In this document: piece after piece, positions 43,659 through 52,493 of the stretch
Layout: each line of letters starts with the position of its first letter
Numbering within the stretch: the first letter of the stretch is position 1
Source: Candidatus Avoscillospira avistercoris
GTDB lineage: Bacteria; Bacillota; Clostridia; Oscillospirales; Oscillospiraceae
Direction: 5' to 3'
Assembly (NCBI GenBank): GCA_018716875.1
Contig: DVJJ01000051.1
Coordinates: 1 to 63,536 of the forward strand
DNA: 63,536 nucleotides
Made by a program: the position numbers and the translations under genes
The notes under the pieces: model-generated
The model's input: only the letters and a program-made list of their open reading frames with translations
Told to the model about the DNA's origin: nothing
Database searches by the model: none

Positions 43659-44054
43659 ATGCAGAAGAATCAGGAATTGGAGTTGACCGCCACCATCAAA
43701 CGCATCAGCGGCGTCAACCCCAGGCTGTGCATGAAGTGCGGCAAATGCTCCGCCACCTGCCCGGCCTTTGACGAAATGGATTACCATCCCCATCAGTTTG
43801 TCGATCTGGTCGATAAGGGCCAGATTGAAAAGCTGATGAACTCCAAGGGCATCTGGAATTGTCTTTCCTGCTTTGCCTGTCTGGAGCGCTGTCCGAGAAT
43901 GGTGGAGCCTGCCAAGCTCATTGAGGCCGTCCGTCTGGCGGTGATCCGTCAGCAGGGCCAGAACCATCTCAAACCCGAACAGATCCCGGACCTCCTCGAT
44001 GAGAACCTGCCCCAGCAGGCCATCACCAGTGCGTTCCGGAAATACGCGAAGTAA
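43659..44054 (+). CDS. hdrC: HdrC-like ferredoxin subunit
   Basis: A 131 aa protein with two [4Fe-4S] motifs, 'CMKCGKCSATCP' near residue 24 and 'CLSCFACLERCP' near residue 69. It would bridge HdrA and HdrB electronically, as in the structurally known Hdr complexes. The fold is short and soluble, with no transmembrane segment, so it is the cytosolic HdrC type rather than the membrane-linked HdrE partner. Confidence 0.9.
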   Translation: MQKNQELELTATIKRISGVNPRLCMKCGKCSATCPAFDEMDYHPHQFVDLVDKGQIEKLMNSKGIWNCLSCFACLERCPRMVEPAKLIEAVRLAVIRQQGQNHLKPEQIPDLLDENLPQQAITSAFRKYAK

Positions 44055-44069
44055 GGGGAGGACAACGGA

Positions 44070-46058
44070 ATGCAAAGAATCGGCGTATTCGTCTGTTGGT
44101 GCGGTACCAACATCGCCGCCACGGTGGATGTAAAGGCCGTGGCCGAGGCCCTTGGCAAAGAGCCTGGCGTGGTATTCGCCACAGACTATCAATATATGTG
44201 CTCCCAGGCGGGCCAGGATATGATCCGGGACGCCATCCAGGAGCACAACCTGGGCGGCGTGGTTATCTGCTCCTGCTCGCCCCGTATGCACGAGACCACC
44301 TTCCGTAAGACGGCGGAAAAGGCCGGTCTCAACCCCTACATGGTGGAAATCGCCAATATCCGCGAACAGTGCTCGTGGATTCATAAGGATATGCCCACGG
44401 CCACGGAAAAGGCCATTATCCTGGGCCGGGCTGCCATTGCCAAAGTACATCTCAACGCGCCCCTGACGGCAGGCGAAAGCCCCGTCACCAAGCGAGCCCT
44501 GGTCATCGGCGGCGGTATCGCCGGTATCCAGACCGCTCTGGACATTGCCGATGCTGGTTTCCCTGTGGATATCGTGGAAAAGAAACCCACCATCGGCGGT
44601 AAGATGACGCAGATCGACAAGACGTTCCCAACGCTGGACTGCGCCGCCTGTATTTTGACCCCCAAGATGGTGGAGGCCGCTCAGAACGAGAAGATCCGGA
44701 TTTTCTCCTATTCGGAAGTGGATTCCGTCAAGGGCTTCGTGGGCAACTTCCATGCCACTATCCGCCGCAAGGCCCGCTATGTCAAGGAGGACGTCTGCAC
44801 CGGCTGCGGCCTGTGCACAGAAAAATGTCCCCAGAAGAAAGTCCCCAACGAATTCAACCTGGGTCTGGATAACCGACGGGCTATCTATATCCCCTTTGCT
44901 CAGGCTGTGCCCAAGGTGGCAACCATCGACCCCAACTACTGCACCATGCTCAAAAGCGGCAAGTGCGGCGTCTGCGCCAAGGTCTGTACGGCGGGTGCCA
45001 TCGACTATAAGCAGAAAGACGAGTTGATCGAAGAGGATTACGGCGCCATTGTCGTGGCTACCGGCTTTAATCCCATCAAGCTGGACCGCTATGATGAGTA
45101 TGCGTACTCTCAGAGCCCCGACGTGGTGACGTCTCTGGAGTTTGAGCGTCTCATGAACGCTGCCGGCCCCACCGCCGGTACGCTGCTGCGTCCTTCTGAT
45201 GGAGAGCATCCCCATACGCTGGTCTTTGTCCAGTGTGTCGGCTCCCGTGAGACGAGAGACTGCGGCAAACCCTACTGCTCCAAAATCTGCTGCATGTACA
45301 CAGCCAAGCACGCCATGCTGTGCAGAGAAAAATACCCTGATACGGAGGTCTATGTGTTCTACATTGACGTCCGTACTCCCGGTAAGAACTTCGACGAGTT
45401 CTACCGCCGTGCCGTGGAGGAATACGGCGTCCATTACATCAAGGGCATGGTGGGCAAGGTGGTGCCCGAAAACGGAAAGCTGAAAGTCCAGGCGTCGGAT
45501 TTGCTGAGCAATGAGCAAATCCATATCGATGCCGATATGGTCATTCTGGCTGCGGCCATCGAGCCTGACGAAAGCGCCCGCTCCATCGCCACCATGCTGA
45601 CGGCGTCCATGGATACCAACGACTTTTTTACCGAGGCCCATCCCAAGCTGCGTCCCGTGGAAAGCCCCACCGCCGGTATCTTCCTGTCCGGCGTCTGCCA
45701 GGGCCCCAAGGATATCCCCGAGACCGTGGCCCAGGCCGGTGCTGCCGCCTCCAAGGTCATCGGCCTGCTGGCGAAAGACCATCTTATGTGCAACCCCTGT
45801 GTGGCGGAAGCCAATGAGCTCATGTGCAACGGCTGCTCCAGCTGTGAAAAGGTCTGCCCCTACGGCGCCATCACCTACAGCGATAAGGAGTTCCCTGGAC
45901 CCAGCCGCACCCGCGTGCTGCGCCGGGTGGCGTCGGTCAATCCGGCGGTCTGCCAGGGCTGCGGCGCCTGTACGGTGGCCTGTCCCAGCGGCGCCATGGA
46001 CCTGAAGGGATTCTCGACGAGCCAGATCATGGCGGAGGTGGATGCCATATGCAAATAA
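44070..46058 (+). CDS. hdrA: HdrA-like flavin electron-bifurcating subunit
   Basis: A 662 aa flavoprotein. The N-terminal 'CWCGTNIAATVDV' region (about 1-130) and the FAD loop 'VIGGGIAGIQTA' at 145-156 are typical of HdrA. 'CAACILTPKM' follows at 191, then [4Fe-4S] sites 'CTGCGLCTEKCP' at 243 and 'CGVCAKVC' near 299, and two C-terminal ferredoxin motifs, 'CNGCSSCEKVCP' and 'CQGCGACTVACP'. In characterised complexes the HdrA FAD is the bifurcating centre and the ferredoxin motifs reach ferredoxin. No in-frame TGA or selenocysteine is present. It overlaps the next gene by 10 bases. Confidence 0.92.
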   Translation: MQRIGVFVCWCGTNIAATVDVKAVAEALGKEPGVVFATDYQYMCSQAGQDMIRDAIQEHNLGGVVICSCSPRMHETTFRKTAEKAGLNPYMVEIANIREQCSWIHKDMPTATEKAIILGRAAIAKVHLNAPLTAGESPVTKRALVIGGGIAGIQTALDIADAGFPVDIVEKKPTIGGKMTQIDKTFPTLDCAACILTPKMVEAAQNEKIRIFSYSEVDSVKGFVGNFHATIRRKARYVKEDVCTGCGLCTEKCPQKKVPNEFNLGLDNRRAIYIPFAQAVPKVATIDPNYCTMLKSGKCGVCAKVCTAGAIDYKQKDELIEEDYGAIVVATGFNPIKLDRYDEYAYSQSPDVVTSLEFERLMNAAGPTAGTLLRPSDGEHPHTLVFVQCVGSRETRDCGKPYCSKICCMYTAKHAMLCREKYPDTEVYVFYIDVRTPGKNFDEFYRRAVEEYGVHYIKGMVGKVVPENGKLKVQASDLLSNEQIHIDADMVILAAAIEPDESARSIATMLTASMDTNDFFTEAHPKLRPVESPTAGIFLSGVCQGPKDIPETVAQAGAAASKVIGLLAKDHLMCNPCVAEANELMCNGCSSCEKVCPYGAITYSDKEFPGPSRTRVLRRVASVNPAVCQGCGACTVACPSGAMDLKGFSTSQIMAEVDAICK

Positions 46059-46486
46059 ACAATGAATTCAAGCCCACCATTGTGGCATTCTGCTGCAACT
46101 GGTGTTCCTATGCCGGTGCCGACCTGTCGGGCACCAACCGCCTGAACTATCCGGCCAACGTGAAGATCATCCGCGTGCCTTGCTCCTGCCGCGTGAACCC
46201 CATGTTCATCCTGCGGGCCTTTCAGCGGGGCGCGGACGGCGTGATTCTCTGCGGCTGCCATCCCGGCGACTGCCACTATACCACCGGCAACTATTACGCC
46301 CGCCGCCGTATGACGCTGCTGTTCTCCATGCTGGATTACCTTGGCATTGAGAAGGGCCGCACCCGCGTGGAATGGGTCTCCGCCGCCGAAGGCGCCAAGT
46401 TCGCCGCCACCATGAATGAGTTTGTGGAGACGGTGACCAAGCTGGGCGAGAACAAGAGACTGGAGGACCTGAGATGCAAGAACTGA
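46049..46486 (+). CDS. MvhD/FlpD/FlxD-like [2Fe-2S] protein
   Basis: A 145 aa protein with the conserved cysteine set 'FCCNWCSYAGADLSG', 'VPCSCRVNP' and 'LCGCHPGDCHY'. In known systems this small protein passes electrons from a hydrogenase, formate dehydrogenase or NADH module to HdrA. Here it joins the downstream Flx-type NADH module to HdrA. Overlapping reading frames on both sides indicate translational coupling. Confidence 0.9.
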   Translation: MQINNEFKPTIVAFCCNWCSYAGADLSGTNRLNYPANVKIIRVPCSCRVNPMFILRAFQRGADGVILCGCHPGDCHYTTGNYYARRRMTLLFSMLDYLGIEKGRTRVEWVSAAEGAKFAATMNEFVETVTKLGENKRLEDLRCKN

Positions 46487-47454
46487 TCAAAGCAAAGGCC
46501 ATCGAGCTGCTGGAAAACGGCACGGTGGACCGGGTCCTGGGCTGGAAAGCCGGTGAATTCTTCTATGACCTGACCCCGGCGGTGTTCACCAGCCGGGAGG
46601 AGATCGAGAAGGACTTTGTCTACTCCGTGTTCTCCGGCGCCAACCTCTCCAAATATCTTGTCAAGGAGAGCCGTAAGGACGGCAAGGTGGCGGCATTTTT
46701 GAAGCCCTGCGACACCTATTCCTTTAATCAGCTTTTGAAAGAGCACCGCATCTGGCGGGACCATGTCCATGTGGTCGGCATCGCCTGTGACGGTATGTGC
46801 GACATGGAGAAAATCCGTGCTGCCGGTGCGAAAGGCGTGCTCAGTGTGGAGCGGGACGGCGATACCCTGAAACTTGAGACCCTTTACGGCCCCATGACCA
46901 TGAACAAGGCCGACGCCGAGGCCGAACGCTGCGTCTGCTGCAAGAGCCGCAAGCTGGTGGCCTATGACGAGAAAATCGGTGAGGACGGCGACGTGATCGA
47001 GAACTCCGGCCGCTTCGATATGGTGGCCAAGCTGGAGGCCATGACCCCCGATGAGCGGTACGCGTTTTGGCAGGGCGAGCTGAGTAAATGTATCCGCTGC
47101 AATGCCTGCCGCGACGTCTGCCCCGCCTGTACCTGTGAGAAGTGCGTCTTCGACAATCCCAAGTCCGGCATTGCCCAAAAGGCTGCCGTCAACAGCTTTG
47201 AGGAGAGCATGTACCACATTATCCGGGCATTCCACGTGGCGTCCCGCTGTACCGACTGCGGCGAATGTTCCCGGGTCTGTCCTCAGAACATCCCCCTGCA
47301 CCTGCTGAACCGGAAGTTCATCAAGGATATCAATGAGCTGTACGGCGAATATCAGTCCGGCGCGGACCTGGAGACGCGGCCCCCGCTGATGAACTTCACC
47401 CAGGAGGACTGTGAGCCCTCTGTGATCTATGAGAGAGGAGGGAAGCAGGCATGA
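46474..47454 (+). CDS. FlxB-like iron-sulfur subunit with FrhB-like N-terminus
   Basis: A 326 aa protein. The N-terminal part ('AAFLKPCDTYSFNQLLKEHRI', 'VVGIACDGMCDMEKI') resembles the beta-subunit domain of F420 hydrogenase-like proteins, then a short 'RCVCCKSRK' cluster. The C-terminal third has 'CIRCNACRDVCPACTCEKC' and 'CTDCGECSRVCP', enough for two [4Fe-4S] clusters. It sits in the position of FlxB of Flx/Flox-Hdr clusters. The exact cofactor bound by the N-terminal domain is unknown. Confidence 0.75.
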   Translation: MQELIKAKAIELLENGTVDRVLGWKAGEFFYDLTPAVFTSREEIEKDFVYSVFSGANLSKYLVKESRKDGKVAAFLKPCDTYSFNQLLKEHRIWRDHVHVVGIACDGMCDMEKIRAAGAKGVLSVERDGDTLKLETLYGPMTMNKADAEAERCVCCKSRKLVAYDEKIGEDGDVIENSGRFDMVAKLEAMTPDERYAFWQGELSKCIRCNACRDVCPACTCEKCVFDNPKSGIAQKAAVNSFEESMYHIIRAFHVASRCTDCGECSRVCPQNIPLHLLNRKFIKDINELYGEYQSGADLETRPPLMNFTQEDCEPSVIYERGGKQA

Positions 47455-48470
47455 AGCAGCTGGCCCTTTCCAAGCTGAATGAGCTGTTTGCTGCCATGGC
47501 GGCCCAGCAACAGCTGTACATCCCCGCCGATAATGGCGGCCAGGCCCAGTTCTTGCCCTATGTGGATGGCATGGAGCTGACCAAGTCTCTGAATACGGCC
47601 CGTAGCGCCAAGGACTTGTTCTTCCCTCAGACCGAGGATATTGTGGGATTCCAGGTCAAGGGCACAGAGATCACCATAGAGGAAACTCGGGACCCCGGTG
47701 CACCTTTTGTGGTCTTCGGCGTCCGGGCCTGCGACGCCAGAAGCTTTGACATTCTCGACCGGGTGTTTCTCAGTGATCCGGTGGATACCTTCTATGAGAC
47801 CCGCCGGGCCAACGGCATCGTGGTGACCTTGGCCTGCACCCATCCCGAGGAGACCTGCTTCTGCGGTGCCTTTGGTATCGACCCGGCTAACCCTGGCGGC
47901 GACGTAGCTGCCTGGATGGCAGGGGAGACCCTGTATTTGCGCGCCAACACCGAAAAGGGCGAGAAGCTGCTGAGCAGTTTGCCGCTGCTGTCTGACTGCG
48001 ACGACAATGCCGTGAAGACGGTCCAGGCGGAGATTCACGCCATTACCGAAAAGCTGCCCCTGAACAAGCTGGATTTGACCGGCTTCGACGGCGACCATCT
48101 GATGGAGCACTTCAACAATCCCGCCTGGTCCAAGCTGTCCGAGTCCTGCCTGGGCTGCGGCACCTGTACCTTTGTCTGCCCCACCTGCCAGTGCTATGAC
48201 GTCCGGGACTTCGATACGGGCCACGGCGTCCGCCGGTTCCGCTGCTGGGACAGCTGCATGTATTCCGACTTTACTATGATGGCCCACGGTACCAACCGTC
48301 CGACACAGAAGGAGCGGTTCCGCCAGCGGTTTATGCATAAGCTGGTGTACTTCCCGTCCAATAACGACGGTATCTATGGCTGTGTCGGCTGCGGCCGCTG
48401 TCTGGCCAAGTGCCCCATTTCCATGAACATTGTAAAAGTCGCCAAGACGCTGGGGGAGGGAACGAAATGA
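47451..48470 (+). CDS. FlxC-like 4Fe-4S dicluster subunit (sulfhydrogenase/AsrA-like)
   Basis: A 339 aa protein of the family with hydrogenase/sulfur-reductase beta and anaerobic sulfite reductase subunit A. 'VFGVRACDARSFDILDRVFL' is a family landmark. Two C-terminal ferredoxin motifs, 'CLGCGTCTFVCPTCQCYD' and 'CVGCGRCLAKCP', bind [4Fe-4S]. Such subunits carry electrons between the NADH flavoprotein (next gene) and the rest. It overlaps both neighbours by 4 bases. Confidence 0.82.
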   Translation: MKQLALSKLNELFAAMAAQQQLYIPADNGGQAQFLPYVDGMELTKSLNTARSAKDLFFPQTEDIVGFQVKGTEITIEETRDPGAPFVVFGVRACDARSFDILDRVFLSDPVDTFYETRRANGIVVTLACTHPEETCFCGAFGIDPANPGGDVAAWMAGETLYLRANTEKGEKLLSSLPLLSDCDDNAVKTVQAEIHAITEKLPLNKLDLTGFDGDHLMEHFNNPAWSKLSESCLGCGTCTFVCPTCQCYDVRDFDTGHGVRRFRCWDSCMYSDFTMMAHGTNRPTQKERFRQRFMHKLVYFPSNNDGIYGCVGCGRCLAKCPISMNIVKVAKTLGEGTK

Positions 48471-49300
48471 CAATGAGAAAGGACCCTCTGATCCCCATGA
48501 TCGGCGTGGTCACCGACATCCGTATGGACACGCCGGACGTCAAGACCTTCCGGGTGGTGGGCCTGGACGGTAAAAAGCCCTTTGAGCATATTCCCGGCCA
48601 GTGCGCCATGCTGTCCATGCCGGGCATCGGCGAGGCGCTGTTCTCCATCACCTCGTCGCCCACCAATGAGGACTATCTGGAATTCTCCATCAAAAAGTGC
48701 GGCTGTGTCACCACTTGGCTCCATGAGATGGAGCCGGGCCGTCAGGTGACGCTCCGCGGCCCCTACGGCAACGGTTTTCCCGTGGATACGGAGCTGAAGG
48801 GGAAGGATTTGCTGATTATCGCCGGCGGTATCGGTCTGGCTCCGGTCCGGTCCGTCATCAACTACGTCCGGGCCAACCGGGCCAATTACGGCACCTTGGA
48901 TATCGTCTACGGCTCCCGCAGCAAGGAAGATTTGGTGGACTATGCCGAGATCATCGACGAGTGGTGCAAGGAGGACGGCATCAACGTCCATCTGACCATC
49001 GACCGGGAGCAGGAGGACTGGGACGGCCATGTGGGCTTCGTTCCCAACTACGTCAAGGAGCTGAACTTCGACACCTCCAAAACCGTGGTCATGTGCGGTC
49101 CCCCCATTATGATCAAATTCACCCTGGCGGGCCTGGAGGAATTGGGCTTCCGGCGGGATCAGGTGTACACCACCTTTGAGTTGAAAATGAAGTGTGCCCT
49201 GGGCAAGTGCGGCCGGTGCAACATCGGTGACAAGTATGTTTGCAAGGATGGCCCCGTGTTCCGCCTGGACCAGATGAGCGAACTGCCGGATGAATATTAA
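48467..49300 (+). CDS. FlxA-like NAD(P)H/FAD oxidoreductase subunit
   Basis: A 277 aa ferredoxin-NAD reductase-fold protein. The flavin domain spans about residues 10-105 ('LFSITSSPTNEDYLEFS'), the NAD domain follows ('GGIGLAPVRSVINYV', 'VMCGPPIMIKF'), and a C-terminal cysteine cluster 'CALGKCGRCNIGDKYVC' should hold [2Fe-2S], as in PyrK and AsrB. It is the probable NADH entry point. The ATG at 48467 overlaps the upstream stop; the track ORF starts 19 codons too early. Confidence 0.87.
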   Translation: MTMRKDPLIPMIGVVTDIRMDTPDVKTFRVVGLDGKKPFEHIPGQCAMLSMPGIGEALFSITSSPTNEDYLEFSIKKCGCVTTWLHEMEPGRQVTLRGPYGNGFPVDTELKGKDLLIIAGGIGLAPVRSVINYVRANRANYGTLDIVYGSRSKEDLVDYAEIIDEWCKEDGINVHLTIDREQEDWDGHVGFVPNYVKELNFDTSKTVVMCGPPIMIKFTLAGLEELGFRRDQVYTTFELKMKCALGKCGRCNIGDKYVCKDGPVFRLDQMSELPDEY

Positions 49301-49311
49301 GGAGAATTTCG

Positions 49312-49986
49312 ATGGAACAAATGGTTAACGTCTTCCTGTTCGGAAAGAAATATGAAGTCCCGGAAAGCCTGACCATCATGGAGGCCATGGAGTATTCCGG
49401 CTATCAGCTGGTGCGGGGCTGCGGCTGCCGCAACGGCTTCTGCGGCGCCTGCGCCACCATTTACCGTATTGCCGGTGACCGGGAGTTGAAAGCTTGTCTG
49501 GCTTGCTCCACCAAGGTGGAGAACAATATGTACGTGGCCACGCTGCCGTATTTCCCCTTGGTCAAAGAGGTTTACGATATTGAGAAGGTGAAGCCCACAG
49601 AGCAGATCATGATGCAGCTGTACCCGGAGATCTATTCCTGTGTCGGCTGCAACGCCTGCACCAAGGCATGCTCTCAGGGGCTCAATGTCATGCAGTACAT
49701 CGCCTACGCCCAGCGGGGCGAATATGAGAAGTGCGCCGAGGAGTCCTTCGACTGCGTCATGTGCGGCATCTGCTCCTCCCGCTGTCCCGCCGGCATCTCC
49801 CATCCCCAGGTGGCCATGCTGGCCCGCCGTCTCAACGGCAAGTATCTGGCTCCCCACTGCGATCATCTGGACGACCGCATCCGGGAAATCGCCGAGGGCA
49901 AGTATGAGAAACTCATTGAGGACCTCATGCAGAAGCCTCTCAGCGAGATCAAGGAGCTGTACAACAACCGTGAGATCGAGAAATAA
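49312..49986 (+). CDS. frdB: Fumarate reductase-type iron-sulfur subunit
   Basis: A 224 aa protein. An N-terminal plant-type ferredoxin domain binds [2Fe-2S] ('GCGCRNGFCGAC' plus a later Cys near residue 62). The C-terminal helical domain has 'CVGCNACTKAC' and 'CVMCGICSSRCP', two complete [4Fe-4S] motifs. This order matches SdhB/FrdB, though the last site looks like [4Fe-4S] rather than the usual [3Fe-4S]. It stands directly before the flavoprotein gene. No membrane-anchor gene accompanies it. Confidence 0.85.
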   Translation: MEQMVNVFLFGKKYEVPESLTIMEAMEYSGYQLVRGCGCRNGFCGACATIYRIAGDRELKACLACSTKVENNMYVATLPYFPLVKEVYDIEKVKPTEQIMMQLYPEIYSCVGCNACTKACSQGLNVMQYIAYAQRGEYEKCAEESFDCVMCGICSSRCPAGISHPQVAMLARRLNGKYLAPHCDHLDDRIREIAEGKYEKLIEDLMQKPLSEIKELYNNREIEK

Positions 49987-50000
49987 GGAGGGAGCTTCCC

Positions 50001-51599
50001 ATGTATCAGGATAAAATCATGCAGGAGTCCATCCGCAAGGTGGAGGCGGCCCGGGCGGAGAACGTCAAGCTGGACCCCAGAAGAATGACGGCCGAGGAGA
50101 AGGAACAGCTGTTGGCCACCTATCACCCTGACTACCGTCAGGAGCAGTTTACCAACCTGCAAATGGGCCCCAACAAGGGCGACAAGGTGCCGGTGGAACT
50201 GGCGGCACTGCTGCAAGCCCATTCCCGCATCCGCGATTTGACCATTGATCTGGAGCACCCCGACTATGACGTGGATGTGCTGGTCATCGGCGGCGGCGGC
50301 GCGGGCGCGTCAGCGGCTATCGAGGCCCACAACGGCGGCGCCAACGTTATGGTGGTTACCAAGCTGCGCATGGGCGACGCCAATACCATGATGGCCGAGG
50401 GCGGCATCCAGGCTGCCGACAAGCCTAATGACAGCCCGGCCCAGCACTTCCTGGATGCCTTCGGCGGCGGCCACTTCGCGGCTCAGAAGGATCTGCTGCA
50501 AAAACTGGTCACCGAGGCCCCCGAGGCCATCCGTTGGCTCAGCGAGCTGGGCGTGGAGTTTGACAAGGCCCCCGACGGCACCATGATCACCACCCACGGC
50601 GGCGGTACCTCCCGGAAGCGCATGCACGCTGCCAAGGATTACTCCGGCGCGGAAATCATGCGGACCCTCCGGGATGAAGTGCTGAACCGGGGTATTCCTG
50701 TGGTGGACTTCACTGCCGCCATTGAGCTGATTAAAGACGAGGACGGCAAGTGTGCCGGTGCAGTGCTCCGCAACATGGAGACCGAGGAGATTCTGGTGGC
50801 TCGCGCCAAGACGGTCATCATCGCCACCGGCGGCGCGGGACGGCTCCATTACCAGGGCTTCCCCACATCCAACCACTACGGCGCCACCGCCGACGGCCTG
50901 ATTCTGGGCTACCGTGCCGGTGCAAAATTGTTGTACCCCGATACCCTCCAGTACCATCCCACCGGCGCGGCGTTCCCGGCGCAGATTTTCGGTGCGCTCG
51001 TGACGGAGAAGGTCCGCTCCATTGGCGCCATGCTGATTAACGTCAACGGCGAAGCCTTTATGAATCCGCTGGAGACCCGCGACGTGGCTGCCGCTTCCAT
51101 CATCCGGGAGTGCTCTGACCGAAATAACGGCGTCAAGACACCGGCTGGTTATGCTGTGTGGCTGGATACGCCTATGATTGAGATGAAGCACGGTGAGGGT
51201 ACCATCGAGAAGCGGATTCCCGCCATGATGCGCATGTTCGGCAAGTTCGGCATTGATATCCGCAAGGAGCCCATTCTCGTCTATCCGACGCTCCACTATC
51301 AGAACGGTGGTCTGAAAATCACCAGTGACGGCATGACCGACGTGGAGAATCTGTTTGTGGCCGGTGAGGCCGTCGGCGGCATCCATGGCCGGAACCGCCT
51401 TATGGGCAACAGCCTGTTGGATATCATCGTCTTTGGCCGCAATGCCGGCCGCAATGCTTCAGCCAAGGCCAAGGGCGTTACCGTTGGCAAGCTGACCCTG
51501 TCCCATGTGGCGCAGTTTGAAAAGGAGCTGGCTGACGCCGGTATCGAAACCGAGGCCGTGTCTCCCAAGCTGCTGCCCGACTACGCCCGCCGCGGCTAA
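50001..51599 (+). CDS. frdA: Fumarate reductase-type flavoprotein subunit, soluble, non-covalent FAD predicted
   Basis: A 532 aa flavoprotein. FAD loop 'VIGGGGAGASAAIEA' at about 95-109. Catalytic landmarks of the FrdA/SdhA/NadB family are intact: 'QYHPTG' near 317, 'KVRSIGAMLINVNGEAF' near 337, 'TRDVAAASIIRE' near 359 and 'HGRNRLMGNSLLD' near 462. The position of the flavin-linking histidine reads 'ANTMMAEGG' (N128), so FAD should not be covalently bound. A ~90-residue N-terminal extension precedes the FAD domain and may dock the partner subunit. Fumarate reduction is favoured over L-aspartate oxidation because of the mdh-fumC-Hdr context. Confidence 0.85.
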   Translation: MYQDKIMQESIRKVEAARAENVKLDPRRMTAEEKEQLLATYHPDYRQEQFTNLQMGPNKGDKVPVELAALLQAHSRIRDLTIDLEHPDYDVDVLVIGGGGAGASAAIEAHNGGANVMVVTKLRMGDANTMMAEGGIQAADKPNDSPAQHFLDAFGGGHFAAQKDLLQKLVTEAPEAIRWLSELGVEFDKAPDGTMITTHGGGTSRKRMHAAKDYSGAEIMRTLRDEVLNRGIPVVDFTAAIELIKDEDGKCAGAVLRNMETEEILVARAKTVIIATGGAGRLHYQGFPTSNHYGATADGLILGYRAGAKLLYPDTLQYHPTGAAFPAQIFGALVTEKVRSIGAMLINVNGEAFMNPLETRDVAAASIIRECSDRNNGVKTPAGYAVWLDTPMIEMKHGEGTIEKRIPAMMRMFGKFGIDIRKEPILVYPTLHYQNGGLKITSDGMTDVENLFVAGEAVGGIHGRNRLMGNSLLDIIVFGRNAGRNASAKAKGVTVGKLTLSHVAQFEKELADAGIETEAVSPKLLPDYARRG

Positions 51600-51607
51600 T
51601 TCCCATA

Positions 51608-51647
51608 CAGCAAATGCGTCACTTTTAGTGGCGCTTTTGCTGTTTCT
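51608..51647 (+). terminator. Terminator of the redox operon
   Basis: CAGCAAATGCGTCAC pairs with GTGGCGCTTTTGCTG (two mismatches), followed by TTTCTG. It closes the unit that began at 40380. Some read-through into the amidohydrolase gene is likely, since no other promoter is visible before it. Confidence 0.75.
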
Positions 51648-51671
51648 GAAAGCAAGGAAGGTTTTACAAGT

Positions 51672-52493
51672 ATGTATCCCATCATTGACGCCCACTGTCA
51701 TATCTACCCCGAGGCCATCGCCCGGAAGGCGGCCAACGCCACGGGCCGGTTTTACGACGGCCTGCCGTCCACCTGTGACGGCACTGTGGATACGCTGCTG
51801 CGGGAAGGGGAACAGTGCGGCATAACGCATTTTCTGGTTCAGTCTGTGGCCACCAAGCCGGAACAGGTCCGCTCCATCAACGAATTTATTGCCAAGGAAG
51901 TGGCGGCCCATCCGGGCAAGCTGACGGGCTTCGGAACGCTGCACCCGGACAGCCCTGACATTGAAGGGAATGTGAACCATCTGTTGGAGCTGGGGCTTAA
52001 AGGCGTCAAGCTTCATCCCGATATCCAACAGTTCAAAATTGACGATTACCGCTGTCTGTGGATTTACGATCTGTGTGAGGGACGGCTGCCCATCCTGATG
52101 CACACCGGCGACAGCCGTTTTGATTACTCCAATCCCAACCGGCTGTTGCCGGTGCTGGAAATCTACAAGAATCTCACGGTCATAGGCGCCCACTTCGGCG
52201 GATATTCTGTGTGGGATGAGGCCGAGTCCCGGCTGGTGGGGTTGCCCAACCTGTATGTGGACTGCTCTTCCACCCGATTCGCCGTGTCGGATGAAAAGGT
52301 GGTGGAGCTGATCCGGGCCTATGGCAGCGACAGGGTCTTGTTCGGCACCGATTATCCCATGTGGTCTCCGGTGGAGGAGACGGCGTGGTTCCTGGGACTG
52401 CCCCTGACAGAGGAGGAGCGCCGCCGGATTCTCTATGAGAACGTCTGCAACCTGCTGTCCATTCCGGTACCGGCTCCGGTGGAGCGGCAGTAA
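51672..52493 (+). CDS. Amidohydrolase-2 family metal-dependent hydrolase
   Basis: A 273 aa TIM-barrel hydrolase. Metal ligands are in 'DAHCHIYP', 'KLHPDIQ', 'LMHTGD' and 'GAHFGG', with 'FGTDYPMW' at the usual C-terminal Asp. Relatives include decarboxylases such as ACMSD-type enzymes and hydrolases, so the reaction is open. It has AAGGAAGG before the ATG but no promoter of its own that I can see. It sits between the redox operon and the 2-oxo acid dehydrogenase operon. Confidence 0.83.
   Translation: MYPIIDAHCHIYPEAIARKAANATGRFYDGLPSTCDGTVDTLLREGEQCGITHFLVQSVATKPEQVRSINEFIAKEVAAHPGKLTGFGTLHPDSPDIEGNVNHLLELGLKGVKLHPDIQQFKIDDYRCLWIYDLCEGRLPILMHTGDSRFDYSNPNRLLPVLEIYKNLTVIGAHFGGYSVWDEAESRLVGLPNLYVDCSSTRFAVSDEKVVELIRAYGSDRVLFGTDYPMWSPVEETAWFLGLPLTEEERRRILYENVCNLLSIPVPAPVERQ

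Noticed and set aside
43608-45782. 724 aa minus-strand ORF opposite hdrA
   Set aside because: HdrA on plus has intact FAD and Fe-S motifs; the opposite frame is a shadow.
44070-46058. Selenocysteine-containing HdrA
   Set aside because: The reading frame has no internal TGA, and the expected Cys positions are cysteines.
50001-51599. L-aspartate oxidase NadB
   Set aside because: The non-covalent FAD pattern allows it, but no nadA or nadC is nearby, and an Fe-S FrdB partner plus mdh-fumC context favours fumarate reductase.
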